Shown piece after piece: positions 7,639-16,773 of a stretch of DNA of 64,000 bases. This DNA is from Desulfoscipio geothermicus. GTDB taxonomy: Bacteria; Bacillota; Desulfotomaculia; Desulfotomaculales; Desulfallaceae. The stretch is taken from contig JAENZP010000001.1 in assembly GCA_016841205.1 (NCBI GenBank), positions 539,207 to 603,206 of the forward strand, given 5' to 3'. The position numbers were made by a program, and so were the translations under genes. A model generated the notes under the pieces. It made no database searches. It was given only the letters and a program-made list of their open reading frames with translations, and was not told the DNA's origin. Position 1 is the stretch's first letter. Every line of letters begins with the position of its first letter.

Positions 7639-8781
7639 TTATTCCTCCAGTCCACGCAAAGCCAAGCCGATAGTGACGGCAAAATCCGGCCCTTTGCGCC
7701 GCAAATCCACACCATTGACCTGGGCAGAACCTTTGATATTAACCAGCGGGTCAATGATCTCCACCGGCACATCAATTTCCGCCTGCAAAAACTCGGTCAG
7801 CCCCGCCAACCGGGCACCCCGGCCGCTGATAATCACTGCGTCCACTGCGGCCTCACCGGTTTGAGCCATGTAATAGCTAATGGAGGAGCGTATTTCATTG
7901 GCCAGTTCAAATTCCCATTTGCCCGGAAGCTCGATAGCCGCTTGACTGGTTGTCGGGGTATGCTCGCCGGTAGAAGGCCATCCCCCACCGGTGTCCCGCC
8001 CGGTATCCGAAAGCCAAGTATCATTGTCCTCCGGGCTTGGCGACCGGTCTTCCTGCGCCGCCGTAGCTACCTGGCGCACTGTCTCCAACAGCTCTTCCAG
8101 CGGCCTGTCCAGCTCATGAGCGTAAGATTTAAGAGAGTGCGGTATCGCCCGGGCAAAGCGCGGTATACCACCCGCCACCAATAGCAGCGTGGTGAGCCCG
8201 TTGGATACGTCAACCAGCAGCACGGAACTTTCCAACCGCTCCGCGGGCAGCGTGCGCAACAGGGCCAGAGGGGCGGCATCCACCACCCGGGGCACTAGGG
8301 CCGCCTTTTGCACCGCCTGCAGACTTTTATCAAGTAAATCCCGCCTGGCAGCCACCAGCAATATTTGTAGTTGGAGGCCGTTATCACCATCCACTTCGCC
8401 CATTACCGCGTGGTCAAACACCATTTCCTCAAGAGGTATGGGAAAGTATTCGCCGGCTTGAAAACGCAGCGCCTGGGCCAGTTTATTGTCCGGAATTTTA
8501 GGAAAGTTGGCCAGCCGCATCAGCACACCCTGGTTGGATATGCCCAGCGTCACCTCACGACTACCTATGCGTGCTTTAGCCCATAGCTCTTCCAGTGCAC
8601 GGGCAACTGCGTCAACATCGTCCACCACCCCCTCGGACACGGCATCTTCGGGGATGGTTATTTCTCCTGCCGCCGCCAGGGATGGCGCATGCTTAACGCC
8701 ACTTAGGCCCACCACACGGATAATCCCCGTGTCCAGTTCCAGGCCTACCGCGCCGGAAGACTTTAAAAATTGCATAAGCAC
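7639..8781 (-). CDS. pilM: PilM-like actin-fold pilus assembly ATPase
   Basis: This protein of about 380 residues has the PilM/FtsA-type actin fold. The first phosphate loop is GAVGLELDTGIIRVVGLSG, and the family segment PKIPDNKLAQALRFQAGEYFPIPLEEMVFD follows. The second ATPase loop is VLLVDVSNGLTTLLLV and the adenosine-side motif is AVIISGRGARLAGL near the C-terminus. PilM binds PilN and couples the cytoplasmic motors to the membrane complex. Three starts compete: TTG 8787, GTG 8781 and ATG 8775. GTG is chosen because AAAGGGAG lies 7 bases before it. An insertion of S/T/G/P-rich sequence (about 255-285) is not seen in the shortest homologues. Confidence 0.85.
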   Translation of the reverse strand: MLMQFLKSSGAVGLELDTGIIRVVGLSGVKHAPSLAAAGEITIPEDAVSEGVVDDVDAVARALEELWAKARIGSREVTLGISNQGVLMRLANFPKIPDNKLAQALRFQAGEYFPIPLEEMVFDHAVMGEVDGDNGLQLQILLVAARRDLLDKSLQAVQKAALVPRVVDAAPLALLRTLPAERLESSVLLVDVSNGLTTLLLVAGGIPRFARAIPHSLKSYAHELDRPLEELLETVRQVATAAQEDRSPSPEDNDTWLSDTGRDTGGGWPSTGEHTPTTSQAAIELPGKWEFELANEIRSSISYYMAQTGEAAVDAVIISGRGARLAGLTEFLQAEIDVPVEIIDPLVNIKGSAQVNGVDLRRKGPDFAVTIGLALRGLEE

Positions 8782-8844
8782 TACCAACTCCCTTTAATTG
8801 GCTTGGTAATTTCCTGCTCCTTTTTCAACTAGCAAATAATATTA

Positions 8845-9582
8845 TCAAGGCCGTTTGTGAAACACCGATATAAATTCGGCCATTATTTTAAGGCTTTTAT
8901 GTAAAATTCTCGATACTTTTCGCTGGCTCATGCCCAGTTCTTCGGCCACCTCGTTCTGGGTCATATCCCGGTAAAAAAGCAGCCCGATCACCCTGCGCTG
9001 CAGTGCGGATAGCTTTTCCAGGGCCTGCCCGAGAACGATGATGTCCTCAATGGGCAAGTGAAAACTTTCATATCGCAGGCTATGAATTTTGGATATATCA
9101 ATCTCTTCAAAGGAAACCAAACCCGCCCGCATAGATTGGATGACACCTTCCTCCCGCACATTTAACGCCGCGGCAATTTCGCTCACCGCAGGTACATTAC
9201 CGGTTTGCTTCAGGCATTCTTCAATAAACCGGTCTACTCTGCCCTGTAAATCCGCGGCCCAACCCGGCCGGTAATAAGCGGCCTCTTTGCGAATATAGTG
9301 CCGGATCTCACCCATAATGCAATGACTTGCATAGGTGGCAAAAGCTACCCCGCGCTTCGGGTCATACCGTTTAACCGACTTGATTAACCCTTCAAAACCT
9401 GCTTGCACCACATCCTCTTTAGGGCGGTCCGGGGCATAAAGATTGGCAAAATGGTGCACCAAACGTGAACCATCCCGCACCACCCGCTGCAGACGCTGCT
9501 CATCCGGGCAACGGAGGTAATCTGCCATGGCCGCTTCAATATTATTATTTGCCGCGTCCCTGGTTATTCCCTCCCCAATCAT
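8845..9582 (-). CDS. Sigma-70 family RNA polymerase sigma factor (SigB/F-like layout)
   Basis: This 245-residue protein has region 2 (about 40-110: EDVVQAGFEGLIKSVKRYDP, FATYASHCIMGEIRHYIRKE) and a region 3 segment (VSEIAAALN). Region 4 ends in a clear helix-turn-helix (LQRRVIGLLF, MTQNEVAEELGMSQRKVSRI). The order and size fit SigB/SigF/SigG-like group 3 sigma factors rather than ECF factors. It lies inside the pil operon between pilM and pilC, with a perfect GGAGG site 8 bases before its ATG and 4 bases from the pilC stop. No anti-sigma partner gene is adjacent. It may tie pilus expression to another regulon; its targets are unknown. Confidence 0.85.
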   Translation of the reverse strand: MIGEGITRDAANNNIEAAMADYLRCPDEQRLQRVVRDGSRLVHHFANLYAPDRPKEDVVQAGFEGLIKSVKRYDPKRGVAFATYASHCIMGEIRHYIRKEAAYYRPGWAADLQGRVDRFIEECLKQTGNVPAVSEIAAALNVREEGVIQSMRAGLVSFEEIDISKIHSLRYESFHLPIEDIIVLGQALEKLSALQRRVIGLLFYRDMTQNEVAEELGMSQRKVSRILHKSLKIMAEFISVFHKRP

Positions 9583-9586
9583 TATT

Positions 9587-10795
9587 TTACCTCCCTACCG
9601 AGGTTACGGCGGTAAATATCGGCAGGTATATGGAAATTACCATACCCCCGATAACACAGCCAATTACTATCAGCAGCACCGGCTCCAGCAGCGATGTCAG
9701 CCCCTTGGTGGTGGTGGCCACTTCTTCTTCGTAAAACTCGGCCACCTTGCCCAGCAGCGCGGACAATTCACCTGTTTCCTCACCAATGGCCACCATGTTA
9801 ATCAACATGGGCGGGAAAAAGCCGCTTTTCTGAAGCAGCACGGCAATGCCCCGGCCCTCTTGAAGGCCAACCTCGGTCTGCTGGACTGCTTTAGTGATTT
9901 GCATACTGCCTGTCGCCGGGCCTGCCGTCTCCAGTGCCTGCAAAACCGGGATACCCCCGCCCAGCAGTGTGGAAAGCGTGCGGGAAAAGCTGGCCACAGC
10001 AGCCTTTTTAAAAATTTCGCCAAAAACCGGCAGCCGAAATTTTACACCGTCCCAGGCTTTTTTACCGGCACCGCTGGCCAGGTAAAATCGCAATCCCAGT
10101 ACAGCCGCTATTAGCAAACATATATGGATATACCAGTAAAAGCGCAGGGAATTGCTCAGAGCAATAACTATTTTAGTGGGCAGGGGCAGGGGGGTGCCGG
10201 GTGGGAAAAAACCAATAAATATTGGCACAACAAAAAACAGCATAGCCAGTACAACAAAGTTGGCGAATAAAATTACCACGGTAGGGTAAAAAGTAGCGGC
10301 CCGGATATTGTCCCGCAGTACCTTATTGCGCTCTAATTGCTCTGAAAGGCGCTTAAGCATTTCTTCCATAGCGCCGCCCACTTCCCCGGCCCTGATCATG
10401 TCTACGAACATAGAAGAAAATACATCCGGGTACGCCTTCAAAGATTCGGAAAGGCTCATGCCCCCCTCCACATTGCGAGCAATTTCGCCCACAATGCCGC
10501 GCAATTTTGCGTTGCTGGTTTGCTCATGCAAAGTATATAAACAACGCGTCAGCGGTATGCCGGCCGAAATCATGGCTGCCAGCTGCCGGCTGAAAAAAGT
10601 AATATCTCCTATTTTTATTTTGCGCTGTCTGCTGAAGGTTTTTTTAAATGAGGTATCCTTGACCTCGGCTACTTCAACAACGACGTAGCCCATTTTGCGC
10701 AACCGGCCGACGGCCAACTGCTCGTGCTCGGCCTCCAGCTTACCGTTTACCGGAACCCCTGCATTGTCAAACGCCTCGTAAGCATACATAGGCAT
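9587..10795 (-). CDS. pilC: Type IV pilus inner-membrane platform protein PilC
   Basis: About 400 residues with the two repeated GspF domains. The first helical bundle (about 65-190) contains FFSRQLAAMISAGIPLTRCL and the second (about 265-390) contains SFSRTLSTLLGGGIPVLQAL. A membrane helix follows each bundle and a third lies at the C-terminus (LLIVIGCVIGGMVISIYLPIF). PilC forms the membrane platform on which PilB and PilT act. The ATG at 10795 is preferred over an upstream TTG because GAGAGG lies 9 bases before it. Confidence 0.9.
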   Translation of the reverse strand: MPMYAYEAFDNAGVPVNGKLEAEHEQLAVGRLRKMGYVVVEVAEVKDTSFKKTFSRQRKIKIGDITFFSRQLAAMISAGIPLTRCLYTLHEQTSNAKLRGIVGEIARNVEGGMSLSESLKAYPDVFSSMFVDMIRAGEVGGAMEEMLKRLSEQLERNKVLRDNIRAATFYPTVVILFANFVVLAMLFFVVPIFIGFFPPGTPLPLPTKIVIALSNSLRFYWYIHICLLIAAVLGLRFYLASGAGKKAWDGVKFRLPVFGEIFKKAAVASFSRTLSTLLGGGIPVLQALETAGPATGSMQITKAVQQTEVGLQEGRGIAVLLQKSGFFPPMLINMVAIGEETGELSALLGKVAEFYEEEVATTTKGLTSLLEPVLLIVIGCVIGGMVISIYLPIFTAVTSVGR

Positions 10796-10828
10796 GCTAT
10801 CATACCTCTCTCGGCTATAACCGGACAA

Positions 10829-11899
10829 CTATAACATAAATTTTTGCTTGCGCAGCGCCCTTTCCAACTCAACCTTATCCACAGACCGCTCCAGGGCACT
10901 TTCTCTGGTGATGGCACCCGTCAGGCACAATTCGGCCAGAGCCTGATCCATAGTCTGCATCCCCACGCCACGCCCGGTTTGCATAATACTATATAATTGG
11001 TGTTCCTTGGCCTCGCGAATTAAATTTCGCACCGCCGGATTGGTAAGCAGCAATTCCACCGCCACTACCCGCCCCCCGCCGTCTTTGCGCGGTATTAATT
11101 GCTGGGTCAGCACTCCCTGCAAAGAGTCGGACAGCTGCTGCCTGATCTGGTTGCGCATACCCTCGGGAAATACATCCACTATACGGTGCACGGCCAGAGC
11201 CGCCGTTTGGGTATGCAGCGTAGAGAATACCAAATGTCCTGTTTCCGCGGCGGTTAGGGCAATAGCAATACTTTCGGTATCCCGCATTTCACCGATTAAA
11301 ATAACATCGGGGTCGTGACGCAGCGCATGCCTTAATGCGGCAGCGAAAGAGTGGGTATCGCTGCCAACCTCGCGCTGCTTGACAATTGATTTTTGGTGGC
11401 TGTGCAAATACTCGATTGGATCCTCCACCGTCAATATGTTTAAACTGCGCTGTTCATTGATAGTGTTAATCAGCGCGGCCAGGGTGGTAGATTTACCGCT
11501 GCCGGTTGGACCGGTAACCAATACCAGCCCGCGGGGCAACATGGCCAAATTCTTCACTGCCCACGGCAGGGCCAACTCTTCCAGGTAGGGTATTTGCATA
11601 GCTACCACCCGGAAATTAACCCCCAGGGAACCGCGCTGCCACATAATATTGCCCCGGAAGCGGCTGACGCCGGGTAATGAATAAGAAAAATCCAACTCCC
11701 TGTTTTGTTCCAACTGTTCCCGCTGTTTGGGCTGAAGCAAGGGGAAAACCAGCTCTTCAATATCAGACGGCATTAAAAGGGGCATAGAAAGTTTCACCAA
11801 CTCCCCATTGAGACGAACCACAGGAGGTATACCGGCCGCCAAATGCAGGTCTGAGCCGCACATTTTAACTGTTTGAATAAGTATTTCATTTAAATCCAT
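10829..11899 (-). CDS. pilT: Pilus retraction ATPase PilT
   Basis: This 356-residue protein has the PilT layout: an N-terminal PAS-like domain, Walker A GPTGSGKST (about 128-136), the Asp box, Walker B (DPDVILIGEMRD) and His box (GHLVFSTLHT). The PilT-specific retraction motif reads AVRNLIREAK (about 285-295). It lacks the zinc tetracysteine of PilB. It powers depolymerisation of pilin and twitching. Its ATG follows the pilB stop directly (TAGATG), a tightly coupled order. Confidence 0.93.
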   Translation of the reverse strand: MDLNEILIQTVKMCGSDLHLAAGIPPVVRLNGELVKLSMPLLMPSDIEELVFPLLQPKQREQLEQNRELDFSYSLPGVSRFRGNIMWQRGSLGVNFRVVAMQIPYLEELALPWAVKNLAMLPRGLVLVTGPTGSGKSTTLAALINTINEQRSLNILTVEDPIEYLHSHQKSIVKQREVGSDTHSFAAALRHALRHDPDVILIGEMRDTESIAIALTAAETGHLVFSTLHTQTAALAVHRIVDVFPEGMRNQIRQQLSDSLQGVLTQQLIPRKDGGGRVVAVELLLTNPAVRNLIREAKEHQLYSIMQTGRGVGMQTMDQALAELCLTGAITRESALERSVDKVELERALRKQKFML

Positions 11900-13570
11900 C
11901 TACACCACCACCCGAACCAATTCTTCCAAGGAAGTGATACCCTGTTTAACCTTCATCAACCCGTCCCGGCGCAGTGTCACCATACCCTCGGCAATGGCGG
12001 CATCTCTAATTTCCCGGGACGATTTTCTCTCCAGGGTCATGTTTTGTATCCTTTCGCTTATAAAAAGCAGCTCATAAATACCGGTCCTGCCCCGGTAACC
12101 CGTGTTGCTGCAGCGCATACAACCCACCGGGCGGTATAGCCTGACCTGGGTTTCATTTTCCTCGAAGGGGAAGTCGGGAAAATCCTGCATTTTATCCCGC
12201 GGCATAATATAGGGTTCTTTGCAATTGGGACACAATACCCGCGCCAAACGCTGGGCCAGTACACATAACAGCGATGATGAGGTTAAAAACGGCTCAATGC
12301 CCATTTCCGTCAGGCGGGTGATGGAACCCGGCGCGTCATTGGTATGCAGAGTGGAAAAAACCAGGTGTCCCGTAAGGGCCGACTCAATAGCCAGCTTGGC
12401 TGTTTCCTGGTCCCTGATTTCACCGACCATTATGATGTCGGGGTCGCTGCGTAGTATGGAACGCAGGCCGGACGCAAAGGTAAGGCCGGCCTTGGGGTTA
12501 ATTTGCACCTGGTTGATGCCTTCCATGCGATACTCCACCGGATCTTCCATGGTAATAATATTTTTGGCAATCCTGTCAAGCGTAGCCAGACATGCATAAA
12601 GCGTTGTACTTTTGCCGCTGCCCGTAGGGCCTGTAACCAGAATGCAGCCATAGGGTTTACTAATGACTTTCCGAAATTTATCCAGCACTCCTTGGGAAAC
12701 GCCCAGTTCACCAAGAGTGATTATATTTGACGAGCGGTTGAGCAGCCGTAAAGTCAACCGCTCACCATAGCTGGCGGGCAGTGAGGCCACCCGCACGTCA
12801 ATTGTTTGGCCTTCAATTTTCAAGGACATCCGACCGTCCTGAGGTACCCGGCGCTCGGCTATATTCATATTGGCCATAATTTTTATCCTAGATACTAAAG
12901 AACCGTGCATTGCCCTGGGTAGCTTCATAATATCGTGCAGCACGCCATCTATGCGGAAACGCACCCGCAGGTTGTTTTCATACAACTCAATATGCACATC
13001 ACTGGCATTGGCACCTGCTGCCTGGGCCATGATCATATTGGCCAATTGTACTGCAGGCTTGGTCGTTTGCTCTTCCGTTTCAATTGTAATTTCATCATCT
13101 AACTCGGGGTCATCCTTAACCTGTTCAAAATCAATATTAGCCCGGCTGTATTTCTCAATCATGGCATCAAGTTCACTGTCGGGAGCCACTACCACTTTTA
13201 TATCAAAACCGGAAAGAATGCGCAGGTCGTCGATTGCCATAATATTGCTAGGATGCTGCATGGCAACCACCAGTTTATCGTCGCTGAAACCAATGGGCAG
13301 GGCTCTGTAGCGCTTATAAGCCTCGACCGGCAAAGTGGCCACGGCAGCGCCGTCAATATCGGTTTTCTCAAGCGAAATAAATCCTACGCCTGAACGTTTG
13401 GCTATCACTCTGGCAATGTCGTCCTCTGTGCAGAACCCCAACCGCACCAATGTTTTGCCCAAAAAACTTTTCTCTTTTCTTTGAACATCCAGCGCCTCGG
13501 CTAACTGGGCTTCAGTAATTATTTTTTCATCAACCAACCAGATACCGAGAAAGTTTTTATTGAGCTTCAT
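11900..13570 (-). CDS. pilB: Pilus extension ATPase PilB (GspE/PilB family) with MshEN-like N-terminus
   Basis: Start ATG 13570 is chosen because GAGG precedes it at normal distance; a longer frame would run into the riboswitch terminator. The 556-residue protein has an N-terminal MshEN/T2SSE_N domain (about 8-70) with the repeated L-G-x-x-L...I-T-x-x-Q-L-x-x-A-L-x-x-Q pattern that binds c-di-GMP in characterised homologues. Walker A GPTGSGKST is at 314-322 and Walker B at about 375-386. The zinc site is C447-x2-C450 and C484-x2-C487, followed by YRGRTGIYE. It drives pilus extension and is the first gene of the operon, downstream of a c-di-GMP riboswitch. Confidence 0.92.
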   Translation of the reverse strand: MKLNKNFLGIWLVDEKIITEAQLAEALDVQRKEKSFLGKTLVRLGFCTEDDIARVIAKRSGVGFISLEKTDIDGAAVATLPVEAYKRYRALPIGFSDDKLVVAMQHPSNIMAIDDLRILSGFDIKVVVAPDSELDAMIEKYSRANIDFEQVKDDPELDDEITIETEEQTTKPAVQLANMIMAQAAGANASDVHIELYENNLRVRFRIDGVLHDIMKLPRAMHGSLVSRIKIMANMNIAERRVPQDGRMSLKIEGQTIDVRVASLPASYGERLTLRLLNRSSNIITLGELGVSQGVLDKFRKVISKPYGCILVTGPTGSGKSTTLYACLATLDRIAKNIITMEDPVEYRMEGINQVQINPKAGLTFASGLRSILRSDPDIIMVGEIRDQETAKLAIESALTGHLVFSTLHTNDAPGSITRLTEMGIEPFLTSSSLLCVLAQRLARVLCPNCKEPYIMPRDKMQDFPDFPFEENETQVRLYRPVGCMRCSNTGYRGRTGIYELLFISERIQNMTLERKSSREIRDAAIAEGMVTLRRDGLMKVKQGITSLEELVRVVV

Positions 13571-13630
13571 AACACCATACCTCAACGTCATCCATAAAGT
13601 TTTTTCCTTCTCGCATTCAGTATTAAGAGT

Positions 13631-13665
13631 AAAAGAAAAGTGCGTGAACCGGTAGGATCCCGCAC
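13631..13665 (-). terminator. Riboswitch expression-platform terminator
   Basis: On the minus strand an imperfect stem closed by GTGCG/CGCAC (13640-13644 with 13661-13665) and CC/GG inside is followed by TTTTCTTTT. It lies just after the aptamer and about 60 bases before the pilB start. Confidence 0.7.
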
Positions 13666-13772
13666 CTGGATGCACAGCCGCCATTGCATATACTACGATA
13701 TTGCGTAAGAGATATATGCTTTAGGCCCGTAACTTTGCGTATACTTCTTTCGAAGTAGTTGCCTTTTTCAGG
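13640..13772 (-). ncRNA. c-di-GMP-I (GEMM) riboswitch upstream of the pil operon
   Basis: The minus-strand leader matches the GEMM class I consensus in order. It has AAAAAGGCAAC, a first hairpin closed by CUACUUCGAAAGAAGUA with a GAAA element, the invariant ACGCAAAG, and ACGGGCCUAAAG. A second hairpin follows (GCAUAUA/UAUAUGC arms around 13688-13721), then AAUGGCGGCUGUGC. These are the ligand-contact and tetraloop-receptor segments known from Vc2. A terminator follows directly. The RNA should sense cyclic di-GMP and control transcription into pilB and the genes behind it. Whether the ligand turns the genes on or off cannot be read with certainty from the sequence. Confidence 0.9.
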
Positions 13773-13811
13773 TTTTGTGTATTTGTTGAACTTAGCTGTA
13801 AACATATTCAA

Positions 13812-13840
13812 ATTATAAAAAAAATACATCTAAATAACAA
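13812..13840 (-). promoter_or_regulatory. Sigma-A-type promoter of the pil operon
   Basis: TTGTTA and TATAAT are spaced by exactly 17 bases on the minus strand. Transcription would start near 13805, about 35 bases before the GEMM aptamer. The stretch 13571-13918 has no gene; it holds this promoter, the riboswitch and the terminator. Confidence 0.7.
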
Positions 13841-13918
13841 CATAATTATGTAAAAAAGAGCAAAAAAATCTATCAACAAATTTTATACAGGGTGTTTCTG
13901 CATATTTCCTTCCAGTTA

Positions 13919-15007
13919 CTATGTCCGTGCTGCCGCAATAGCCCGGCCGATGTCTTCCACCGCTGTGTTAGGGTATATGATCGCCCTGCCTATGTCCACC
14001 GGAACAACAAACGTTATTGCGCCACCAACAGTCTTTTTATCCCCATACATGGCCGATATAATGTCTGCAGCGGCCAGCTCCGCCGGTACGTTGGTGGGCA
14101 GGCCGGCGAGTTTCAGCAGACCGGTAATTCTGTCGACCGCATCCCGGGACAACCTGCCCATCTGCAACCCCAGCTGCGCCGCCACGGCGGTGCCTATGGC
14201 CACAGCCTCGCCGTGGGTGTAGTATCCGTAGCCGGCCAGGGTTTCAATGGCATGGCCCGTGGTATGACCAAGGTTTAACAGGGCCCGAGCGCCTTGTTCG
14301 GTTTCATCCTGTTCCACCACCCGGGCTTTGTTGCTGCAGGACTGCTCGATAACCTGCGCCAGCGCCTCTGGTTCCAGCGCCAGCACTTGCTGCATATTTT
14401 GCTCCAGCCAGTTAAAAAACCGGTCATCACCGATAATACCGTATTTAATCACTTCTGCCAACCCGGACCGCAATTCCCGGTTGTCTAAAGTTGACAGCGT
14501 GGTCGTGTCCGAAATTACCAGCGCCGGCTGGTAAAAGGCGCCGATAATATTTTTGCCCCGCGGGTGGTTCACAGCCACCTTGCCACCTACGCTGCTGTCC
14601 ACCTGGGCCAGCAAGGTAGTGGGCAGCTGCACAAATGGCACGCCCCGCATGTAGGTGGCCGCCACAAAGCCGGCCAGGTCGCCTACCACCCCGCCGCCCA
14701 GAGCCACCACCGCCGAGCGTCGGTCCAGGCCGGCGGTAAAAGCGCGGTCATAAAGCAGCTCAGCGCTGGAAAGGGATTTATACTGCTCCCCGTCAGGCAC
14801 CTCGGCCCGGGTTACTTTCAGCCCCGCCCGCTCCAGGCTGTCGGCCACCCGACCGGCGTAAAGCGGGCCAACCGTGGTATTGGTGACCAAAAGTACTTTG
14901 CGGCCTACGGGCAGCCCGGCAATCAGCTCGCCGGCGCAGTCCAATAAGCCATTGCCAATCATAATACGATAGGAACGGCTCCCTAAATCAATCCTCACTT
15001 CGCTCAT
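13919..15007 (-). CDS. aroB: 3-dehydroquinate synthase
   Basis: This 362-residue NAD-dependent enzyme turns DAHP into 3-dehydroquinate, the second step of the shikimate pathway. Family signatures are visible: VPDGEQYKSL, ALGGGVVGDLAGFVAATYMRG (nucleotide and metal site), PTTLLAQVDSSVGGKVAVNHP, and the metal-binding histidine segments LNLGHTTGHAIE and HGEAVAIG. Length is normal. Its ATG overlaps the aroK stop by one base, so the two are translated together. It is the last gene of the aroE-aroC-aroK-aroB order on this strand. Confidence 0.95.
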   Translation of the reverse strand: MSEVRIDLGSRSYRIMIGNGLLDCAGELIAGLPVGRKVLLVTNTTVGPLYAGRVADSLERAGLKVTRAEVPDGEQYKSLSSAELLYDRAFTAGLDRRSAVVALGGGVVGDLAGFVAATYMRGVPFVQLPTTLLAQVDSSVGGKVAVNHPRGKNIIGAFYQPALVISDTTTLSTLDNRELRSGLAEVIKYGIIGDDRFFNWLEQNMQQVLALEPEALAQVIEQSCSNKARVVEQDETEQGARALLNLGHTTGHAIETLAGYGYYTHGEAVAIGTAVAAQLGLQMGRLSRDAVDRITGLLKLAGLPTNVPAELAAADIISAMYGDKKTVGGAITFVVPVDIGRAIIYPNTAVEDIGRAIAAART

Positions 15008-15525
15008 TATATAGATCCTTTTTGCTCTAAAAATATTTTTATTTGATTAAGCATCTCTTCAATATTATGCTTGCCCGTATCCACTGTCAACTCGGCTATT
15101 GCGTATGCGCTTTCCCGTTCCTTGCTTAATCTGATGATGTTTTCGAGGAGATTTCCTTTGCTGAGCAGGGGCCGGCGCTTTTTGCTTCTCACCCGCTGCA
15201 GGATAACCTCGGGATCAGCCCGCAGGCAAATAAGCACACCGTTTTGTTTTAATAATTCCACGTTCTCCGGGTCCAGCACAAGGCCACCGCCCGTGGCGAT
15301 CACCAGCCCCGACTGGCCGGATAGTTTGCGCGCCAGCAGCTTTTCCTCCGAGCGAAACCTTGTCTCACCATCTATGCGAAATATTTGTTCCACGGTTTTA
15401 CCGGTTACCTGTTCTATGGCGCTGTCCGTGTCTATAAACTTATAACCAAGTCGCTTGGCCAGCCGCCGGCCCAGCGTTGATTTGCCGGAGCCCATAAAGC
15501 CGATTAGCACTATGTTTTTTTTCAT
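15007..15525 (-). CDS. aroK: Shikimate kinase
   Basis: A 172-residue P-loop kinase that phosphorylates shikimate with ATP. It has Walker A GFMGSGKST (about 9-17), FIDTD (the shikimate-binding Asp), FR...E (RFRSEEKLL), the GGGLV glycine loop and a lid RSKKRRPLL. The second ATG (15525) is chosen because GGAAAGG ends 6 bases before it; the first ATG touches the Shine-Dalgarno. It lies between aroC and aroB in the aromatic amino acid cluster. Confidence 0.93.
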   Translation of the reverse strand: MKKNIVLIGFMGSGKSTLGRRLAKRLGYKFIDTDSAIEQVTGKTVEQIFRIDGETRFRSEEKLLARKLSGQSGLVIATGGGLVLDPENVELLKQNGVLICLRADPEVILQRVRSKKRRPLLSKGNLLENIIRLSKERESAYAIAELTVDTGKHNIEEMLNQIKIFLEQKGSI

Positions 15526-15575
15526 TGGCATCCTTTCCAGTTACATCAAGCAGAATACAGCCATCCAACGACCGC

Positions 15576-16736
15576 TTAGATATTTTTTTGATACTCACGG
15601 TAAGCTGCAACTCTCTCCTTGATTTCCCGCATTGTATCTCCGCCGAATTTTTCCAGCAGCGCCACGGCCAGTTCCCAGGCCACAACAGCCTCGCCCACTA
15701 CGCTGGCCGCAGGTACGGCACAGGTATCCGAGCGTTCCACCGAGGCTCCGACAGGCATTTTGGTTATTATATCCACGGTATACAGCGGTCTGTACAGGGT
15801 GGGAATGGGTTTCATGGCCGCTCGCAGCACCAGCATCGCACCGTTGGACATACCGCCCTCGATGCCCCCGGCATTATTGGTCTGCCGATAAAAACCATCT
15901 TCGAAGTCGTAAAAAATCTCGTCATGCAGCTCTGAGCCCCTGGCGGCCGCAGCGGCAAAACCGGCGCCCACCTCAACACCCTTGATGGCTTGAATGCTCA
16001 TCAGCGCTCCGGCCAGCCGGCCGTCCAGCGTGCGATCCCGCTGGGTATAGCTGCCCAGACCCGCAGGCAAACCGAAAACTTTTATTTCAAAGACCCCTCC
16101 CAGCGAATCTCCGACAACCCGAGCGCTGTCTATTTCCTTCATCATAAGCTCGGTTGCCTCAGCATCCGCGCAGTATACAGAAGATCTGAGCACCGCTTTT
16201 TCCAGATTTTTTGCATCCAGGTCGGTTTCAGGAGCCCTGACGCTGCCTATCTGCACTACATGACCTACCAGCTTGATGTCCAGTTCCTCCAGCAGCAGGC
16301 GAGCTACCGAACCTGCTGCCACACGGGCCGCTGTTTCCCGGGCGCTGGAACGTTCCAGCACGTTACGCATATCCCGGTGCCCGTACTTGATGGCCCCGGT
16401 TAGATCAGCATGCCCGGGCCGGGGGCGCGTGACCGTGTTTTTATCCAGGTCGGCTTCAGGACCCGGTGCCATCACCTGGCTCCAGTTGTCCCAGTCCTTA
16501 TTGGTTATCACCAGGGTTACCGGGGCACCCGTGGTCAGCCCGCCCCGGACTCCGGAGGTAAAAATTACATAATCATGTTCAATGCCCATTCGGCCGCCCC
16601 GCCCGTAACCACCCTGGCGTCTGCCCAGTTGTAAATCTATATCACCAGCCGGAATGTTCAGACCCGCCGGGATACCGTCCAATATAGTGGTAAGCGAAGG
16701 GCCGTGGGATTCCCCGGCCGTAAGGTAACGCAACAA
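15576..16736 (-). CDS. aroC: Chorismate synthase
   Basis: This 386-residue FMN-dependent enzyme forms chorismate from EPSP. It carries the three family signatures: GESHGPSL near the N-terminus, [13 protein letters not shown] and [10 protein letters not shown] in the first third, and [36 protein letters not shown] follows further on. It starts at TTG 16736 (two TTGs in a row) after GGACGG. Full length, with no odd features. Part of the aroE-C-K-B run. Confidence 0.94.
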   Translation of the reverse strand: MLRYLTAGESHGPSLTTILDGIPAGLNIPAGDIDLQLGRRQGGYGRGGRMGIEHDYVIFTSGVRGGLTTGAPVTLVITNKDWDNWSQVMAPGPEADLDKNTVTRPRPGHADLTGAIKYGHRDMRNVLERSSARETAARVAAGSVARLLLEELDIKLVGHVVQIGSVRAPETDLDAKNLEKAVLRSSVYCADAEATELMMKEIDSARVVGDSLGGVFEIKVFGLPAGLGSYTQRDRTLDGRLAGALMSIQAIKGVEVGAGFAAAAARGSELHDEIFYDFEDGFYRQTNNAGGIEGGMSNGAMLVLRAAMKPIPTLYRPLYTVDIITKMPVGASVERSDTCAVPAASVVGEAVVAWELAVALLEKFGGDTMREIKERVAAYREYQKNI

Positions 16737-16773
16737 TTAAATCATCCGTCCTTTCGCAATCAAGCTTGTTATA

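Noticed and set aside
9527..10114. 195-aa plus-strand ORF opposite pilC
   Set aside because: Covers the conserved GspF-domain gene in antisense and runs into the sigma factor start region; no support.
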